Assembly: GCA_000467715.1 (NCBI GenBank)
Contig: AJFK01001064.1
Span: 1-64,000, forward strand
Source: Hysterium pulicare CBS 123377
Lineage: Eukaryota; Ascomycota; Dothideomycetes; Hysteriales; Hysteriaceae
Direction: 5' to 3'
DNA: 64,000 nt
The notes under the pieces are model-generated. The model was given only the letters and a program-made list of their open reading frames with translations. It made no database searches and was not told the origin of the DNA. The position numbers were made by a program, and so were the translations under genes. Shown in pieces: positions 1-11,012 of the stretch. The first letter of the stretch is position 1; each line of letters starts with the position of its first letter.

Positions 1-2037
1 CGCTACAGCTTCCAGCCAAAGGTATACCAGCTGAGAAACGCCGGCGGCCAAGGAGTACAATAGTAACTAGAACGGTGAAACCAAGTGTAACGGACCCAAT
101 TATGCCGAGCGAAGAATAACCGCACGTTTGAATGTTGCCTTGCGGATCTGATACCACGGAGAAGAACTCTGAAGAATCGCCAGAAAGCTCGGCTGCGGGA
201 CGATATGCTAAGATACTAACAAGATACATGCTCTGCGACACCAACCAATGCATAATGCCAGAGGATACAAGGAATGGGACAGCGTACCTATATGGCAGTT
301 GTAGGAAATACGTCGATCTTTGCGCTCCTCGCGGGTTATGAGACACTCGGAGACCCTTCCGGACAAAGGCGTAGCGGCTCCACTCGTGCGCCAAGAGAAG
401 ACTCGTGAGTAAAGCATTGTAATTTACGTAGATGAGAGAAAGGACAAGCTGCGCCAAGTTGGAGAGCAGAATATTCGCCATCAGGCCAGGCCAGCCGTCG
501 GCCGGGATATCCCATTTTATCAAGGTACGAGAATCGACGACGCCAAACCCAACCATCCATATCGACCCCAAAGTGTTGTCCTGACTGATTCCTTGGATGC
601 GCTGGTTGATGCCTTGGACAAAAACTCCCATGAAGCCGTAAAGGAGGAAGAATAGGCAAGTGAAAACAGCGATGCAGAACCTATGTACCGCACTTAGAAA
701 TCAATGCACTGGAGTCGGGAAGCTTAACTTACACTGTAAAACATATTTTCCATCTTTTCTTACTTGCAGCCTTTGACCATTGCTGCGTTTCAGCATAGAA
801 GAATCTTGGTCCTGTGCCAGCAAGCCACCTCAAACTTTCATCCTGAAAGTCGGTTTTCAACATCAAGCACATGCCTTCCGTAGTTGGATCTGGGACTTTC
901 ATAAATGAAGAAGTAGCGTCACCAATGTTCATGATCGGCGATTCGTGAGTCGTGGTTGCCACTGTGATGAGAATAATGATCTTGCCTACATTGGCACACA
1001 GAACAATCGCTGTAATGGGGATGCTTAAATGAATCTTGAAATGATCTTTTGTGCGCTGACTTAGGCAGTATTCGATGTTCCAGCCAAGAATGATCCAAGA
1101 TGCTTCTGGATTCAACTGGGTTGGATCATATTTACAAGTGGTTGTAGAGCTCGGAGACGATCCACTAATCCATCCAAACGATTCGCATCCTGCCTTGATA
1201 GTAGCGGAGATGGGCTCTGTTTGGCCAATCTCTACGGGAAGAGGCTGTTTTGGGGCGTCAGTCGATCCCGGTGGTGCCCAAGGGAGAGTCTTATTCACAA
1301 CCAGAAGGATGTTCCCTCTAGAGCTCTGGAAAAGCTGCCTATAATTGTTGATGCATTCGATTCGATTAAGCTTCTCTAAATGTCCGGCCTTCGCTGCACC
1401 GAGCAGGGACTGAAGATTATCGCTGCCAACAGGGGCGCTAGTGTCGAGGAAGGTGGAGTTGATTATGTAAGGTTGGTACTTGTTCGCCGCGATAGAAGAA
1501 TAAATAGCAGAGTTATAACTGTGTGGAGACGGTCAGCTTCAAAGTGGTTCGAGAAACGGAGTGACCTACAAAAGATGTAAGGGAAGGGAACTCATCGCGA
1601 GGCAAAGCCAAAGAAAGACACGCCTTTTTCTAATCCTAGATAAATTACGCATACTCGGCACCCCAATATCCAACCATATCATCTTAGAATGGGCTTGGTT
1701 AATTTCGCCTCTGGTCGGAGCGACTAGGCACTGCCTGCTTTCTAAGTAAGTAACCACTTCAAAGCCCGGGTCCTGGTTAAGCTTACATGCCGTAATTGCT
1801 GGCTGCTAACAGAATGGTCCCCAGGATATTGATAACCAAGTGGGAAAAAATGTTAAGCCTTTTCACATGAGAACATTTCCCCTCAAATAGAGTGACTTGC
1901 CGGTCATCATCAACATGATAGATTTTTATGCCCCAAATCATGACCGAGAGGTTGCAACAAACACCGGGAACGAGCAGATTGCTCCAAGAATGACGCCAAA
2001 CTTCCAGGAAACAAATCCAGACCACCATTTTGGTCAA
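1..2037 (-). CDS. DUF6536-family polytopic membrane protein, 3' end outside window
   Basis: This is a fungal multi-pass membrane protein of unknown function (DUF6536). Four exons join in phase: about 2037-1787, 1734-1570, 1518-733 and 680 to beyond position 1. All three introns have GT-AG ends and are 51-52 bp. Family landmarks seen in order are the LFEGKC segment after the first membrane helix, NYGMQCLVAPTRGE across intron 1, a WLDIGVPSMRNL block, KTLPWAPPGS, the WIILGWNIEYCLS helix, PDPTTEGMC, and in exon 4 an ALLTSLLLAHEWSRYA helix followed by HNPRGAQRSTYFLQLPYRY. The stop codon lies left of the window. The 5' end is uncertain: the first membrane helix seems split between two frames near 1955-2015, so the gene may carry a frameshift or have an unrecognised upstream exon. 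Family assignment is from remembered conserved blocks. Confidence 0.8.
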
Positions 2038-2043
2038 CTAGCT

Positions 2044-3126
2044 GTGCTATCATAGTCATTATCTTCATCTGAAAGGAGACATTGCGCTACGCGCATGCCT
2101 TCCCTTGAAACTGTCATCAGTCGAGGAAATAGTTCTATTTGCAAAAGTGATGGTGAAAAGAGGCGCGAATCGCGTGAATCGGGGATGATAATTTGAAAGA
2201 CGACCTGTTAGGCTGAGCATTTATGACTTCGGAGATGGGGAAAAGATGACGGTGTTCAGCCCCCATCACCTGCAATACTGATAACAGATAATGCAATGTG
2301 ATCACAAGGTTTGGAGCGAGCCAATGAACACTTCGCCACCCTTCCAGTGCGGAACCTCGCCAACAAATGGGCTTCGCGTTGAGCTTTGGGGATGATAATT
2401 TCTTTAACTTGAAATGGCCTCGATAGTAAGTATACCTGGTTATGGTCCTGAGGGAAAGAAAAGAAAGTGCAAAGAGACGTAAGTCCATCTTGCCGAAGCC
2501 TTAGGCTTCAATATGAATAGCGTCAGCATTCTTGGGGAAAATCTTTAGACGGAAAAAGAGGCAGCCTTCCAGTCTGCCCTGCCTTACTACCTTCAAAATC
2601 GTTATCATACTGCCACGATCGCAGAAACGATTCGTCGTCAATCCCACAGCCTCGCGCTGGCTGCATTGGATGTGATACCTACAGATTCATCCACACAATA
2701 TTAGAAGATACACCTCTACTTGTCTATTCTTCAGCTCTTTTCTTTGCTCAAAAGATAACGATAATGCAGAACACAGTTATAGACTATATACCGAAGTAGG
2801 GTAGCAGGCTATCGAAGGTAGAAGAAAATTTGGTGGCTTGCCGCAACACACTCAAGAATCATTCAGGCTCTGTCCTCTACGGGTTTGTGACTTTCATACC
2901 CTTTAGCCAGATTTTGATCGTGGCGGAAGAAGATATGAAAGGAGAGAAGTCTTTCAATGAGTCTAACTCGGACGAAAGGTCAGGAGAGCTTGAAAAGAAA
3001 GATGACCCTTGTCCCGGACCTGGAACATTCGATAACATCTTACTGACTTGTCGTTCTTCACGGCTCCGCACATTCTAGCGAATGTTAAAGGGGAGCTAGG
3101 GTGAATCTAACGACTATTTAATTGCC
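2044..3126. other. intergenic, no supported gene
   Basis: About 1.1 kb between the DUF6536 gene and the FAD hydroxylase gene. Short open frames on both strands show no family motif and no credible splice partners. It probably contains the upstream region of the DUF6536 gene and the 3' flank of the hydroxylase. Confidence 0.6.
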
Positions 3127-4794
3127 TTATGAAAGAACCAACAGCTGCCTTGTTACTTCTTTTAGCCGTTGCCCGTAATCAGCAGGCAGTCTCCTCTCTC
3201 TCCATGCTACAAATCCGTCGGGTCTCACCAGCAATGCGCCTGTGCTCGAGATGCCAGCCGCAGCTTCAAACCCACGGTTCGGATCAACGACATCGCCTTT
3301 GGGGCCTACACAATATGCCTTAATCTCGGCACCTCCAAGCATTCCTTTGATCTTTTGCACGGCTTCTACCCACGAACGGCCATCACTGCCTGCAAGCAGT
3401 ACGAATGATTGTCCAAACAGATCTAACGTCGAGATGCGTTTCCCCTCCTTCTCAACCCAGACATGCGGTGCTCTACTGCCAGGCCTCCCATCCAGCGAGA
3501 GGAAAACTGAAGGCATAGTCCAAGCTCGCCAAGTCAGGCCCCCTAACGGCCATGTACTTTCTTTCACGATTGTCTTCGAGCTGTAAGTATATCCAAATCC
3601 ACTCATTATATGCAACCTCCTCACTAATGCAAGCACCGTCTTTACATCCCTGCGTAAGGACATCAGACCTCGATCATCAGCCGCCGATCCTGATGCTTCA
3701 GCTGCAAACATATCGACCGGTAGCCGTTCCGTCTCATAGGTGTCGAGGAGGGATGGAGAGGCGTGCAGCTTGAGCACTTCTGCTAATTTCCACGCCAAAT
3801 TATGCGCGTCCGAGATCCCCGTATTGGCGCCTTGACCAGCATAGGGCGGCATTTGATGCGCTGAATCACCAGCCAGAAACACCCTCCCTACGTGAAACTT
3901 CTCCGCGACGCGCACACTTGCTTGCCAGGGCAAAATGCCCTTGATCTTGATCTTGATATCAGGCATTCCGAGCGCTATTGTTAAGAGATCCACGCATCTT
4001 CCGGGCGGAAAGTCTTCTGGCTTTTCGCCTTTGGTGGGGTCGTAATGGAGATGAAAGACCCAGCGATCGCTGTTGTTTATTGCTGTGACGAATCCGGAGA
4101 CTTCATCGCGATCGATTTGGCAGATAGAGAATTCTCGGTTTTTGACGAAGGAGGCTAGATCGGCGGTGAAGAGGATGTTAAGGAGATTGCCGAGGGAGCC
4201 TTGACCTGTTCGTTGCACGTCGAGTTGGGTGCGGATGGGGGAGTTAGCTCCGTCTGCCGCTATCAAGTAGTCGGTTGTTATACGGTAGGTGATGTTGTTT
4301 GATCGATCCTTGAGCGTAGCAATGACTTTGTCTTCCTTCTGCTCAATGCTCACACATTCTGTATGGAACCTCGCATCAACCCCCCTTTCCCGCGCAGCTT
4401 TCAACAATACAGGCTCGAACAGATCTTGGGTTCCCCATTGACCCCATTCGGGTCCAGTTTTCTCAAATAAGTCTGCGAATGGGAATTTCCTCTTCTTCTC
4501 GCTCCGTGGTTTGGGCTCGATGACCTCTTTTAACGAGGTCCCGGAATAGATGCCCATGCTAGCAGATAACGAAGCTCCTGCTTCGCGAATGGCATCAGCG
4601 ATAGAGATAGAGCGGTAAAGCTCCATTGTTCGTGCGTTCACCGAGCGACAACGGGGATGTATTGAGGTTCCCGCATGGCGCTCGATGAGCATGCATTTGA
4701 TGGAGTGGTGGGACAGAAAGAGGGAGGCGCTAAGACCGACTATGCCACCGCCAACTATAAGGACGGGAATGTGGTTTGAGTTGTTTGAAGACAT
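3127..4794 (-). CDS. FAD-dependent aromatic hydroxylase (PheA/TfdB-like), 555 aa
   Basis: A single-exon flavoprotein monooxygenase of the class A phenol/polyketide hydroxylase group (PheA, TfdB, RdmE-like). These enzymes use NAD(P)H and oxygen to hydroxylate phenolic rings. The start at 4794 places the Rossmann motif GGGIVG at residues 15-20; the frame stays open upstream to 5025, but that extension is unlike the family. The ERHAGTSIHPR segment after the second strand is typical of this subgroup. The second FAD motif, GDSAHQMPPYAGQGAN, lies near residue 308. The C-terminal part resembles the thioredoxin-like domain of the family, ending in a LLVRPDGFVAWR strand. The substrate cannot be told from sequence. 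No other pathway gene is adjacent, so a role in detoxifying plant phenolics or in secondary metabolism is only inference. Confidence 0.88.
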   Translation of the reverse strand: MSSNNSNHIPVLIVGGGIVGLSASLFLSHHSIKCMLIERHAGTSIHPRCRSVNARTMELYRSISIADAIREAGASLSASMGIYSGTSLKEVIEPKPRSEKKRKFPFADLFEKTGPEWGQWGTQDLFEPVLLKAARERGVDARFHTECVSIEQKEDKVIATLKDRSNNITYRITTDYLIAADGANSPIRTQLDVQRTGQGSLGNLLNILFTADLASFVKNREFSICQIDRDEVSGFVTAINNSDRWVFHLHYDPTKGEKPEDFPPGRCVDLLTIALGMPDIKIKIKGILPWQASVRVAEKFHVGRVFLAGDSAHQMPPYAGQGANTGISDAHNLAWKLAEVLKLHASPSLLDTYETERLPVDMFAAEASGSAADDRGLMSLRRDVKTVLALVRRLHIMSGFGYTYSSKTIVKESTWPLGGLTWRAWTMPSVFLSLDGRPGSRAPHVWVEKEGKRISTLDLFGQSFVLLAGSDGRSWVEAVQKIKGMLGGAEIKAYCVGPKGDVVDPNRGFEAAAGISSTGALLVRPDGFVAWRERRLPADYGQRLKEVTRQLLVLS

Positions 4795-5706
4795 TGTGAG
4801 TTGACTACAATTGGGAATCGTTGGAGAGGAAAGAACGGGATTGCTGTGCGGTTTTAAAGTCTGATTGTCTAACGCAGTAGAACTTTCTGTGGTCGTGATA
4901 TTTTCGAATAGGCATACATCAAACGCTATGACGCATCCATCTAACCAAAGCGGTTTGGTCTTTAGAATTAGAGTCCTCGCTTCCTTAATTACCCAGGTAT
5001 CGCCGGTTACTGAGGGCCATCTCAAAAAGAAACGCGACTTGAATTGATATTTCGTGAAAAGAATAGATTTCAGTATTGTATTGGAGTACTGAAGAGAACT
5101 CTCGATCTCTGAGTATTACAAGAGCTTTAAAGGGGAAATGCACCCAGCGCCGGATAGTCGGTCACCTACCAACCCGATATTGGTCTGCTTCGACCCGGAA
5201 TGCTTCTCTCCGCATCGCCGTTATCATTTCCGACATCTCCGATTTCCACAACTCATCGGATTGCCGCCTGTGAGTTGTTCTCTGACTACTGTGTTGCTTG
5301 GTTTAGTGGCGATGCTATTTGGAGAATCTGACTAGACCATGCCTGGGTAATGAGGTTATGATAATATAAGTTATAAAAAGAAGCCCAAGGAGCCTGGGTG
5401 ACGGATTGCTGAGACGGTAGTGTGATAAGTACAAGATATTGGCATTCTTGTCAATATAATTTTATCAGAGGCTTGAGCGATCCTCAGTTCATTAAGGAAA
5501 TAGAAGGCCTGAAAAGTAGGCATTCCAGGGCTTTTTCAGACGATAGACTGTGGTGTAGGTAGAATCAAAGTTGAAAATGACATGCTTCATGGGATGGAAA
5601 CACGCACGTGCACCCGCGATGACGGCCCGCATCGGCCCGAATCCGGCGTCTCACTTCGTGCAGCTTCGATGTTGTTGGTGCTGCCTTTCACCATCAAGAA
5701 CACCAC
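4795..5706. other. intergenic between divergent genes
   Basis: About 0.9 kb between the 5' ends of the minus-strand FAD hydroxylase and the plus-strand Nudix gene, so it should hold both promoters. No specific regulatory motif could be named with confidence. Confidence 0.5.
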
Positions 5707-6447
5707 ATGCCATTACGACCTGTCAACTTCACCTCTACTCTCTGCCTAACCCCCTTCCGCATCAGCCTGACTACTCTCTCTCGACAATTCCATACAACAA
5801 CCCACCTCCGCTTTCCGCGCATCCACTCCAAGCTCGACACCATGACCTCCAAACCCAAAGTCACAAGCATATCCGATCTGCCAGCGAACGAAGCGAAATG
5901 GATTGGATTCCAAAAGATCTCCTGGGTCGACCAAGCAGGGAAAGATCGCATCTGGGAGGCAGCAATGCGCAAAACACGAGGCAAATCCGGCGTTGACGGC
6001 GTCGGCATTGCAACACTCATACGCCACCCCTCACGTCCACCCTCCACGATAATAATCCTACAATACCGACCTCCCATCGATGCCATCTGTGTCGAGTTTC
6101 CCGCCGGCCTCGTCGACGAAGATGAAAGCTGCGAGGATGCTACATTGAGGGAGTTGAAGGAGGAAACGGGATATGTGGGAAAACTCAAGCTGATGAGTCC
6201 GACAATTGGCTGTGATCCGGGAATGAGTACGGCGAATATGCAGTTGGCGATTGTGGAGGTGCAGTTGAAGGAGGGAGAGGAGCCGCCGGAGCAGAAGCTG
6301 GATGAAGGGGAGTTCATTGAGAGGATTGTGGTGCCGATTGACGAGCTCTATGACAGGTTGATGGAGCTGTCGAAGGAGGGGAAGATAGTCGATGCGAGGT
6401 TGTTTCACTGGGCTGCTGGATTGCACTTTGCGAAGACGATGTTGTAG
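5707..6447 (+). CDS. Nudix ADP-ribose pyrophosphatase (NUDT5/YSA1-like), 246 aa
   Basis: A Nudix hydrolase expected to cleave ADP-ribose and related nucleoside diphosphate sugars to AMP and a sugar phosphate. The Nudix box GX5EX7REUXEEXGU is complete at residues about 134-156, with REL-KEETGY visible. The preceding CVEFPAG stretch is characteristic of the ADPRase branch. It is intronless. Two in-frame starts are plausible. The first, at 5707, gives a 45-residue extension rich in Arg, Ser and Thr without acidic residues until its end, which looks like a mitochondrial presequence. The second, at 5842 (MTSKPK), gives a 201-residue cytosolic form similar in length to yeast and human homologues. 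The gene is convergent with the RCC1-like gene, with only 139 bp between their stops. Confidence 0.92.
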   Translation: MPLRPVNFTSTLCLTPFRISLTTLSRQFHTTTHLRFPRIHSKLDTMTSKPKVTSISDLPANEAKWIGFQKISWVDQAGKDRIWEAAMRKTRGKSGVDGVGIATLIRHPSRPPSTIIILQYRPPIDAICVEFPAGLVDEDESCEDATLRELKEETGYVGKLKLMSPTIGCDPGMSTANMQLAIVEVQLKEGEEPPEQKLDEGEFIERIVVPIDELYDRLMELSKEGKIVDARLFHWAAGLHFAKTML

Positions 6448-6586
6448 GAGGTGGGGGATGACTTTGGATATTCAATGCCTCGGCATGGGTTTAGGAACAC
6501 CCCTGGGGTCGAATGGCAATGGTTAGAGATGTAGAATTAGGCTTACGATTTATGATACAATCCACAAGGATTCCTCAATCCCAGAG

Positions 6587-7743
6587 TCACTCCACAACAG
6601 CAAAAGAGTTTTTCCACCCACATGCCAAACTCGCAATCTTCTTCCCTCTCAACACCTCCACCTCCGTCAAAGTGGGCATGAAGTCTGGTTTTCCGTCAAT
6701 GCCTAATTGCCCATTTCCGCCTTGTCCACAAGCAAAGACAGCTCTGTCCACAACCGTGTCGTCGTCCTCAATAACCTCGGCTGCCACAACCATGTGTCCA
6801 GAGCCCAAACCGACGTCTTTGACTACAGCATCTTTCCCATTGATCTTGACGTCAACCACACGCACAAACCTATCTTCATACTTGGATCTCCTCTTAAGTG
6901 CGCTTAAAATCTTCCCAACGCCAGGCTGAGGCTGCCCCCAGATGTACAACTCCCCATCCTCACTCACCGCAGCAGTCATCCAACCCGCCGACGCAATTTT
7001 GCGGACTGTGACTTCAGATAGATACGGTATAGGCTCGGGGGAAAGCGCAGACTCCGAGGAACGGCCTAGAGTCTGGGAATATCTTGCATCGCCCCATGTA
7101 TATACCTTTCCATCGCTATCCAAGAGGGTGAATGTGGTGGCGCTGGCTACTAGTTGCTTGGTATCTAAGGAACCGAGATTGTATCCAGAATCAAGGCCTC
7201 CAAAATACCACCCCTTAAAGTCCTGGAAGGTATCAAACCCACGAACGAAATTCGCTTGGGGAGGCGAGATGGTATAGAATCCGCAAACTGTGACGTGGTC
7301 GTTGCCGGCGATGGCTATATGCGTGATCTGAGGTGCCTGGGAATTAGGAAAGTCTGGGTTTCTCATAGTTTCTTTATCAAACAAGAGAGATCTGCCAGAC
7401 GAGAGAACAGCACCTTGCAGACCTTTGTGATCGCCGTAGAACGCCGTCGGAGAACCAGAACTACCGTCTCGTAGCAAGGGAGTAAGTTTTGCCGAGTCTC
7501 CAGATCCATTATGGTAGATTTTATCGTCTAGACTTACTGCACCTGCTTAGCTTTGCGGAATCTGGGAGTCTCCAGACCGGGAGAGTAGTTACCGATCGTA
7601 TCGCACCATGATGCCCATAGAACACGTGCCCCTTTTCCAGACGCATATTTCCGCGGTTTCAGAATCTCTCTGGTCGAACTGGAGCTGGTAGGAGGGAATG
7701 AGAGTTGGCTGAAGGCGTTAAAGCCCCACGCATAGATGTCCAT
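6587..7743 (-). CDS. RCC1/ATS1-like beta-propeller protein, 368 aa
   Basis: Two exons, 7743-7593 and 7542-6587, joined across a 50 bp GT-AG intron (acceptor AAGCAG) that keeps frame. The protein shows repeated RCC1 blades: DIYAWGFNAFSQL at the N-terminus, VYTWGDARYSQTLG, LYIWGQPQPGVG and VFACGQGGNGQLG near the end. This is the size and pattern of the fungal ATS1/RCC1-domain proteins, seven-bladed propellers. RCC1 itself is a Ran exchange factor, but the short ATS1-like forms are linked to tubulin or tRNA-modification phenotypes, so the exact role is not assignable here. An upstream in-frame ATG at 7770 would add nine residues; 7743 was chosen because the first blade begins immediately after it. 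Confidence 0.85.
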
Positions 7744-7770
7744 CGGGCGAGGGGAATATAAAAAAGGCAT

Positions 7771-8629
7771 TGAGCTTCGAGATCAGACGAGTGGAATTAG
7801 ATGTACCACGGAAAAAAAGGAATAGAAGACAAAGAGGTATTAAGAGGAAGAAAATGAAAGTAGACAGGGAAAGGAAGGAAATTGCGACTTCGGCATCGCA
7901 TGGCATACAGTATTTGGACTGCATGGTCTTTAAGTGTGCTGCTGTGATGGAGAAATCAAAGCCACACTTGCTTACATAACCTGCGCCACAGTGTAATTCA
8001 GGATTCCAGTTTACGATTGCCCTTCCCATTTGACATCAACAATACTGCGCATTTCCTTTCCTCATCTCTGCAACATCGCGACCTAGTGATCAGAATTGAT
8101 CCTTAGCCTTTACATGTAGCTCAGCGACAATGCCTGGCCGGACCTTGGAAGAGTTGAGGGCTTTCGTGCTGGTGTTGCGGAAGTTGGAAGTTTAAATCGC
8201 ACACGGTGGACTTGCATTGTGAATTTATGTCTGTGAAAACTGATGAGAACGAATCAATGACCCTTGAATTCGAGGGAGAGGGCAATCGATATCAGATAAG
8301 AGCGTTACTATAGGGCAATTAAATCCAGCATTTCAATTTTCAGGTTGCTGGCTGTCACTCGTGCTAAGAAGCGCTGTAAGTGGAGATGCCGCCTTCTATC
8401 CTGAATTGCCATGTGAAGAACTAGCAAATCATAGCCGAAATTTGCTTGTTGGAGGTCCATAAACTTCCCCATGAACTCCCGAATGAGATGAAATGAATCT
8501 TAATGTGAAGCCGTCAGGTTCCGACTGAGCCAGCATACATATACTCCAAACAATTCTGAAGAATCCAGTACGCTTGGTTGACCGTGGAGGGAAGCCAAAA
8601 TGCTACGAGATACTCATCCCCACATCCGC
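7771..8629. other. intergenic
   Basis: About 0.86 kb between the 5' end of the RCC1-like gene and the 3' end of the small helical protein gene. Open frames here have hydrophobic, low-complexity translations without introns or motifs that would support a gene. Confidence 0.5.
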
Positions 8630-9188
8630 TCAGCGATGCCACTTCATACCAAGATGCTGCAAATAGGACGAAATAGATTCGTGTGGGACATATTCGTCAT
8701 AGCGGGCCTCCCATCCTGCGGCGAAGGAATCTTTTTGTTTCATGTTAAACTCTGCTTTCGCCATTATAGAGTCGCTCACCTTGAATCGGTCCCGCTTCTG
8801 CGAAACCCAAAGCTTCGACAACCCAGGGCATCAAGACGACCAGAATGCCGAGAGCAATCAACGAGTTATAGATGTCAGCTTCCTTTGGAAACCCCATGGC
8901 CTCAGCATAAGCCTTGTGAAAGGCGTTGCGCGCTACCAGTGCTGCATGCTTTGTCGTAATCATTGCCTCCTCCATGCGGCTCAAGATAGTTTCTGCGAGA
9001 TTCTCGTTCCAACCGTTCGGGCCAACGATAGGATCGAGTTGTTTCTTGAAGACCTCCTCTTTCTTCACAGCTGCTAAAAGCCTGTTGACGACGTTGGTTG
9101 CGATGCCTTCTATCGTGTCCGGCGTTCGTGGGGCCTGAACTTTCGCGTCATCTGCTGGGCCGAAACAGGATTTGAAGAGGAATGCCAT
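8630..9188 (-). CDS. small helical fungal protein with one hydrophobic segment, 169 aa
   Basis: Two exons, 9188-8780 and 8730-8630, joined across a 49 bp intron with a GTGAGC donor and an AAAAAG acceptor; the join restores frame between ALGFAEAGPIQ and DSFAAGWEARYDEYVP. The N-terminal two thirds look alpha-helical and amphipathic. Residues about 108-128 form a hydrophobic segment ending MPWVVEAL. The tail has the pattern GW-ARY-YVP-S-SYLQ-LGM, which I associate with small uncharacterised Pezizomycotina proteins that carry a similar LGF-GPI-GS-A-YVPKGS-FS-Q-LGM ending. No function is known to me. The conserved two-part architecture and the canonical intron argue that it is a real gene. Confidence 0.7.
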
Positions 9189-11012
9189 CGTTTTATCTTG
9201 AGTTATGGCTCCTGACTGGAAATGGAGAGATAGAGCTGGTGCTGTCGGGTCGAGGTTTGGCGTTTGTGCGAGTGGGATTTGGTTTATCCTGACAAGATTT
9301 GCGAAAGTGGCGAGGTGAAGTCGATGGTGAGCAGTTCGAAGTGAAGGAGCTTTGGACCAGGCTTGGACGGATAACTTTTCACCGCCGCTCTTTGTTTACT
9401 ACCTTAATTTGTATCATCACTTGCAATTCAATCCGGACTACTGACTTTGCGAGGTGCCTCTGCTGCCATCTTTTGCTTGTGACAAGATGCGTGTAAGTAT
9501 TAGAGGGCTGCAGCCAAGCTTCCTTCAAGATCTTCTGCTGAAAAGTCCTACAGGAAAAGTCCTTGTCGTCTTGTGGCTCCCCAATCGACTTCGAATGAGC
9601 AAAAGAGAGGGTCCCGTCTTAAGGTTGAGTCAGGCCATCGCATCAAGGTAGCCATATAAAGCCTTGGCTGTCGCCCTATGAGATGGAAATGGCTCGAAAA
9701 TCGATGAATGATGTTTAGCTTTGCGTCGATGAACAGACTGGAAAGAAGACTCCAAGTACTCTTGAGTATCTGAGAATGTAAGAGAAGCTTTGGTGCAGTC
9801 TCGGAGTAGCTTACTCACACATGCCATAGGCCGACACCCATCAACCAAGCAGGACGGAGCACGGCCAATGGTTCGCAGTTGCAGACCTCACTCCCGAGTG
9901 ACGACCTCTATTAAATCTACGAGATATGACCAGGGCCTCAAGAACTGATATCGTTCTGCCCGTAACACAGTCTCAATTTAAAGAGCGGTTTGCGATAGGT
10001 CCTTGATCACTATGGCAACTTTCCCTGTAATAATCCTTATGTCGCGACGTTTACGAAGAAGCAGTAATGAAGTCCGAACGAGCTGCTTTTTTCTCCGAAG
10101 GTGCTCTCTCAGTTAATTAATACCTTCCAATAACCGGATTTGGTCTTAAAAAGACCTTTCAACGGGAAGTTGACTGCTTTCATCGTTTGAAGGCACTCTA
10201 CCTCATTTCGATTGCCTTTGGACGACGCCACTTCTCGCCCTTATCAATCTATTTCTGACCCGCGAACGAACAAATACGGTCGCTCAATATCGTTACTAGC
10301 AAGCTTCCGCATTTATAAACAAAATTTAGTACCATCGTGCTCGTCTCCTTCGAAGAAGTTTTTACGACTGATTGGTCGGATGTTAGCAGCGAACGGGTAG
10401 CAGCGTGTATTACGAGATGTGCAAAGTCAAAGCTGCCAAACTCGATGGTCTCCGCAGCTGCTATTCGGAATTCCACTTCGTTGTGGTCATTTGCTGGCCG
10501 GTCGTTTCCGATTCCCGCTGCTCAATGAACATGCAAACGACAGTGCTTGGGCTATGCCAACCCATGGCCGCTTTTTAATTCTTGATCCCCGCTAGAGAAT
10601 TCATCATCTCCCAGTCTGAATCTCGCTATTTGATTTCGTTTGGTACTCATTTTGGCCTCCAACATCAGCTGGATTGGTTTGGGTGGCTTCTCAAATCTAG
10701 AAATCACTTATCTTCTCCCTCTTCGTTCTATTGCCAAATCTAGAACATTAGACTCTCACTCTTCTCAAACAAGTTCTATCAAGGCATATAGATGCTTACT
10801 TGAATAGGTCTCCGTATCAATCAACATCTCTACCAGCCTTCTCAGGACGCGTAGGGATACATCTTGTCTGGCTCACCAAACATTATTTTACCTCAACTAC
10901 TCGGAAACTGCTATCTAATTTACCGATCTCACTGTTTCCAACTCACCTGCGCATCACCACCTTCTTTCTCCGGTATCTCCGTCTTGGCTTCCATCCCATC
11001 TTGACTCGAACC
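9189..11012. other. gene-poor intergenic stretch
   Basis: About 1.8 kb with no supported gene. Small open frames around 9630-9848 and 10249-10528 lack motifs and splice partners. The last 200-300 bp, pyrimidine-rich (for example near 10700-10990), probably include the 5' leader of the downstream plus-strand gene. The frame of that gene stays open upstream to 10800 without family resemblance. Confidence 0.5.

Noticed and set aside
4795-5025. 77-residue N-terminal extension of the aromatic hydroxylase frame
   Set aside because: The extension lacks targeting features and the Rossmann motif would be far from the start; the ATG at 4794 fits the family.
5571-5996. Out-of-phase 141-codon frame over the Nudix gene start
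   Set aside because: It is a shadow of the Nudix coding region with no motif of its own.
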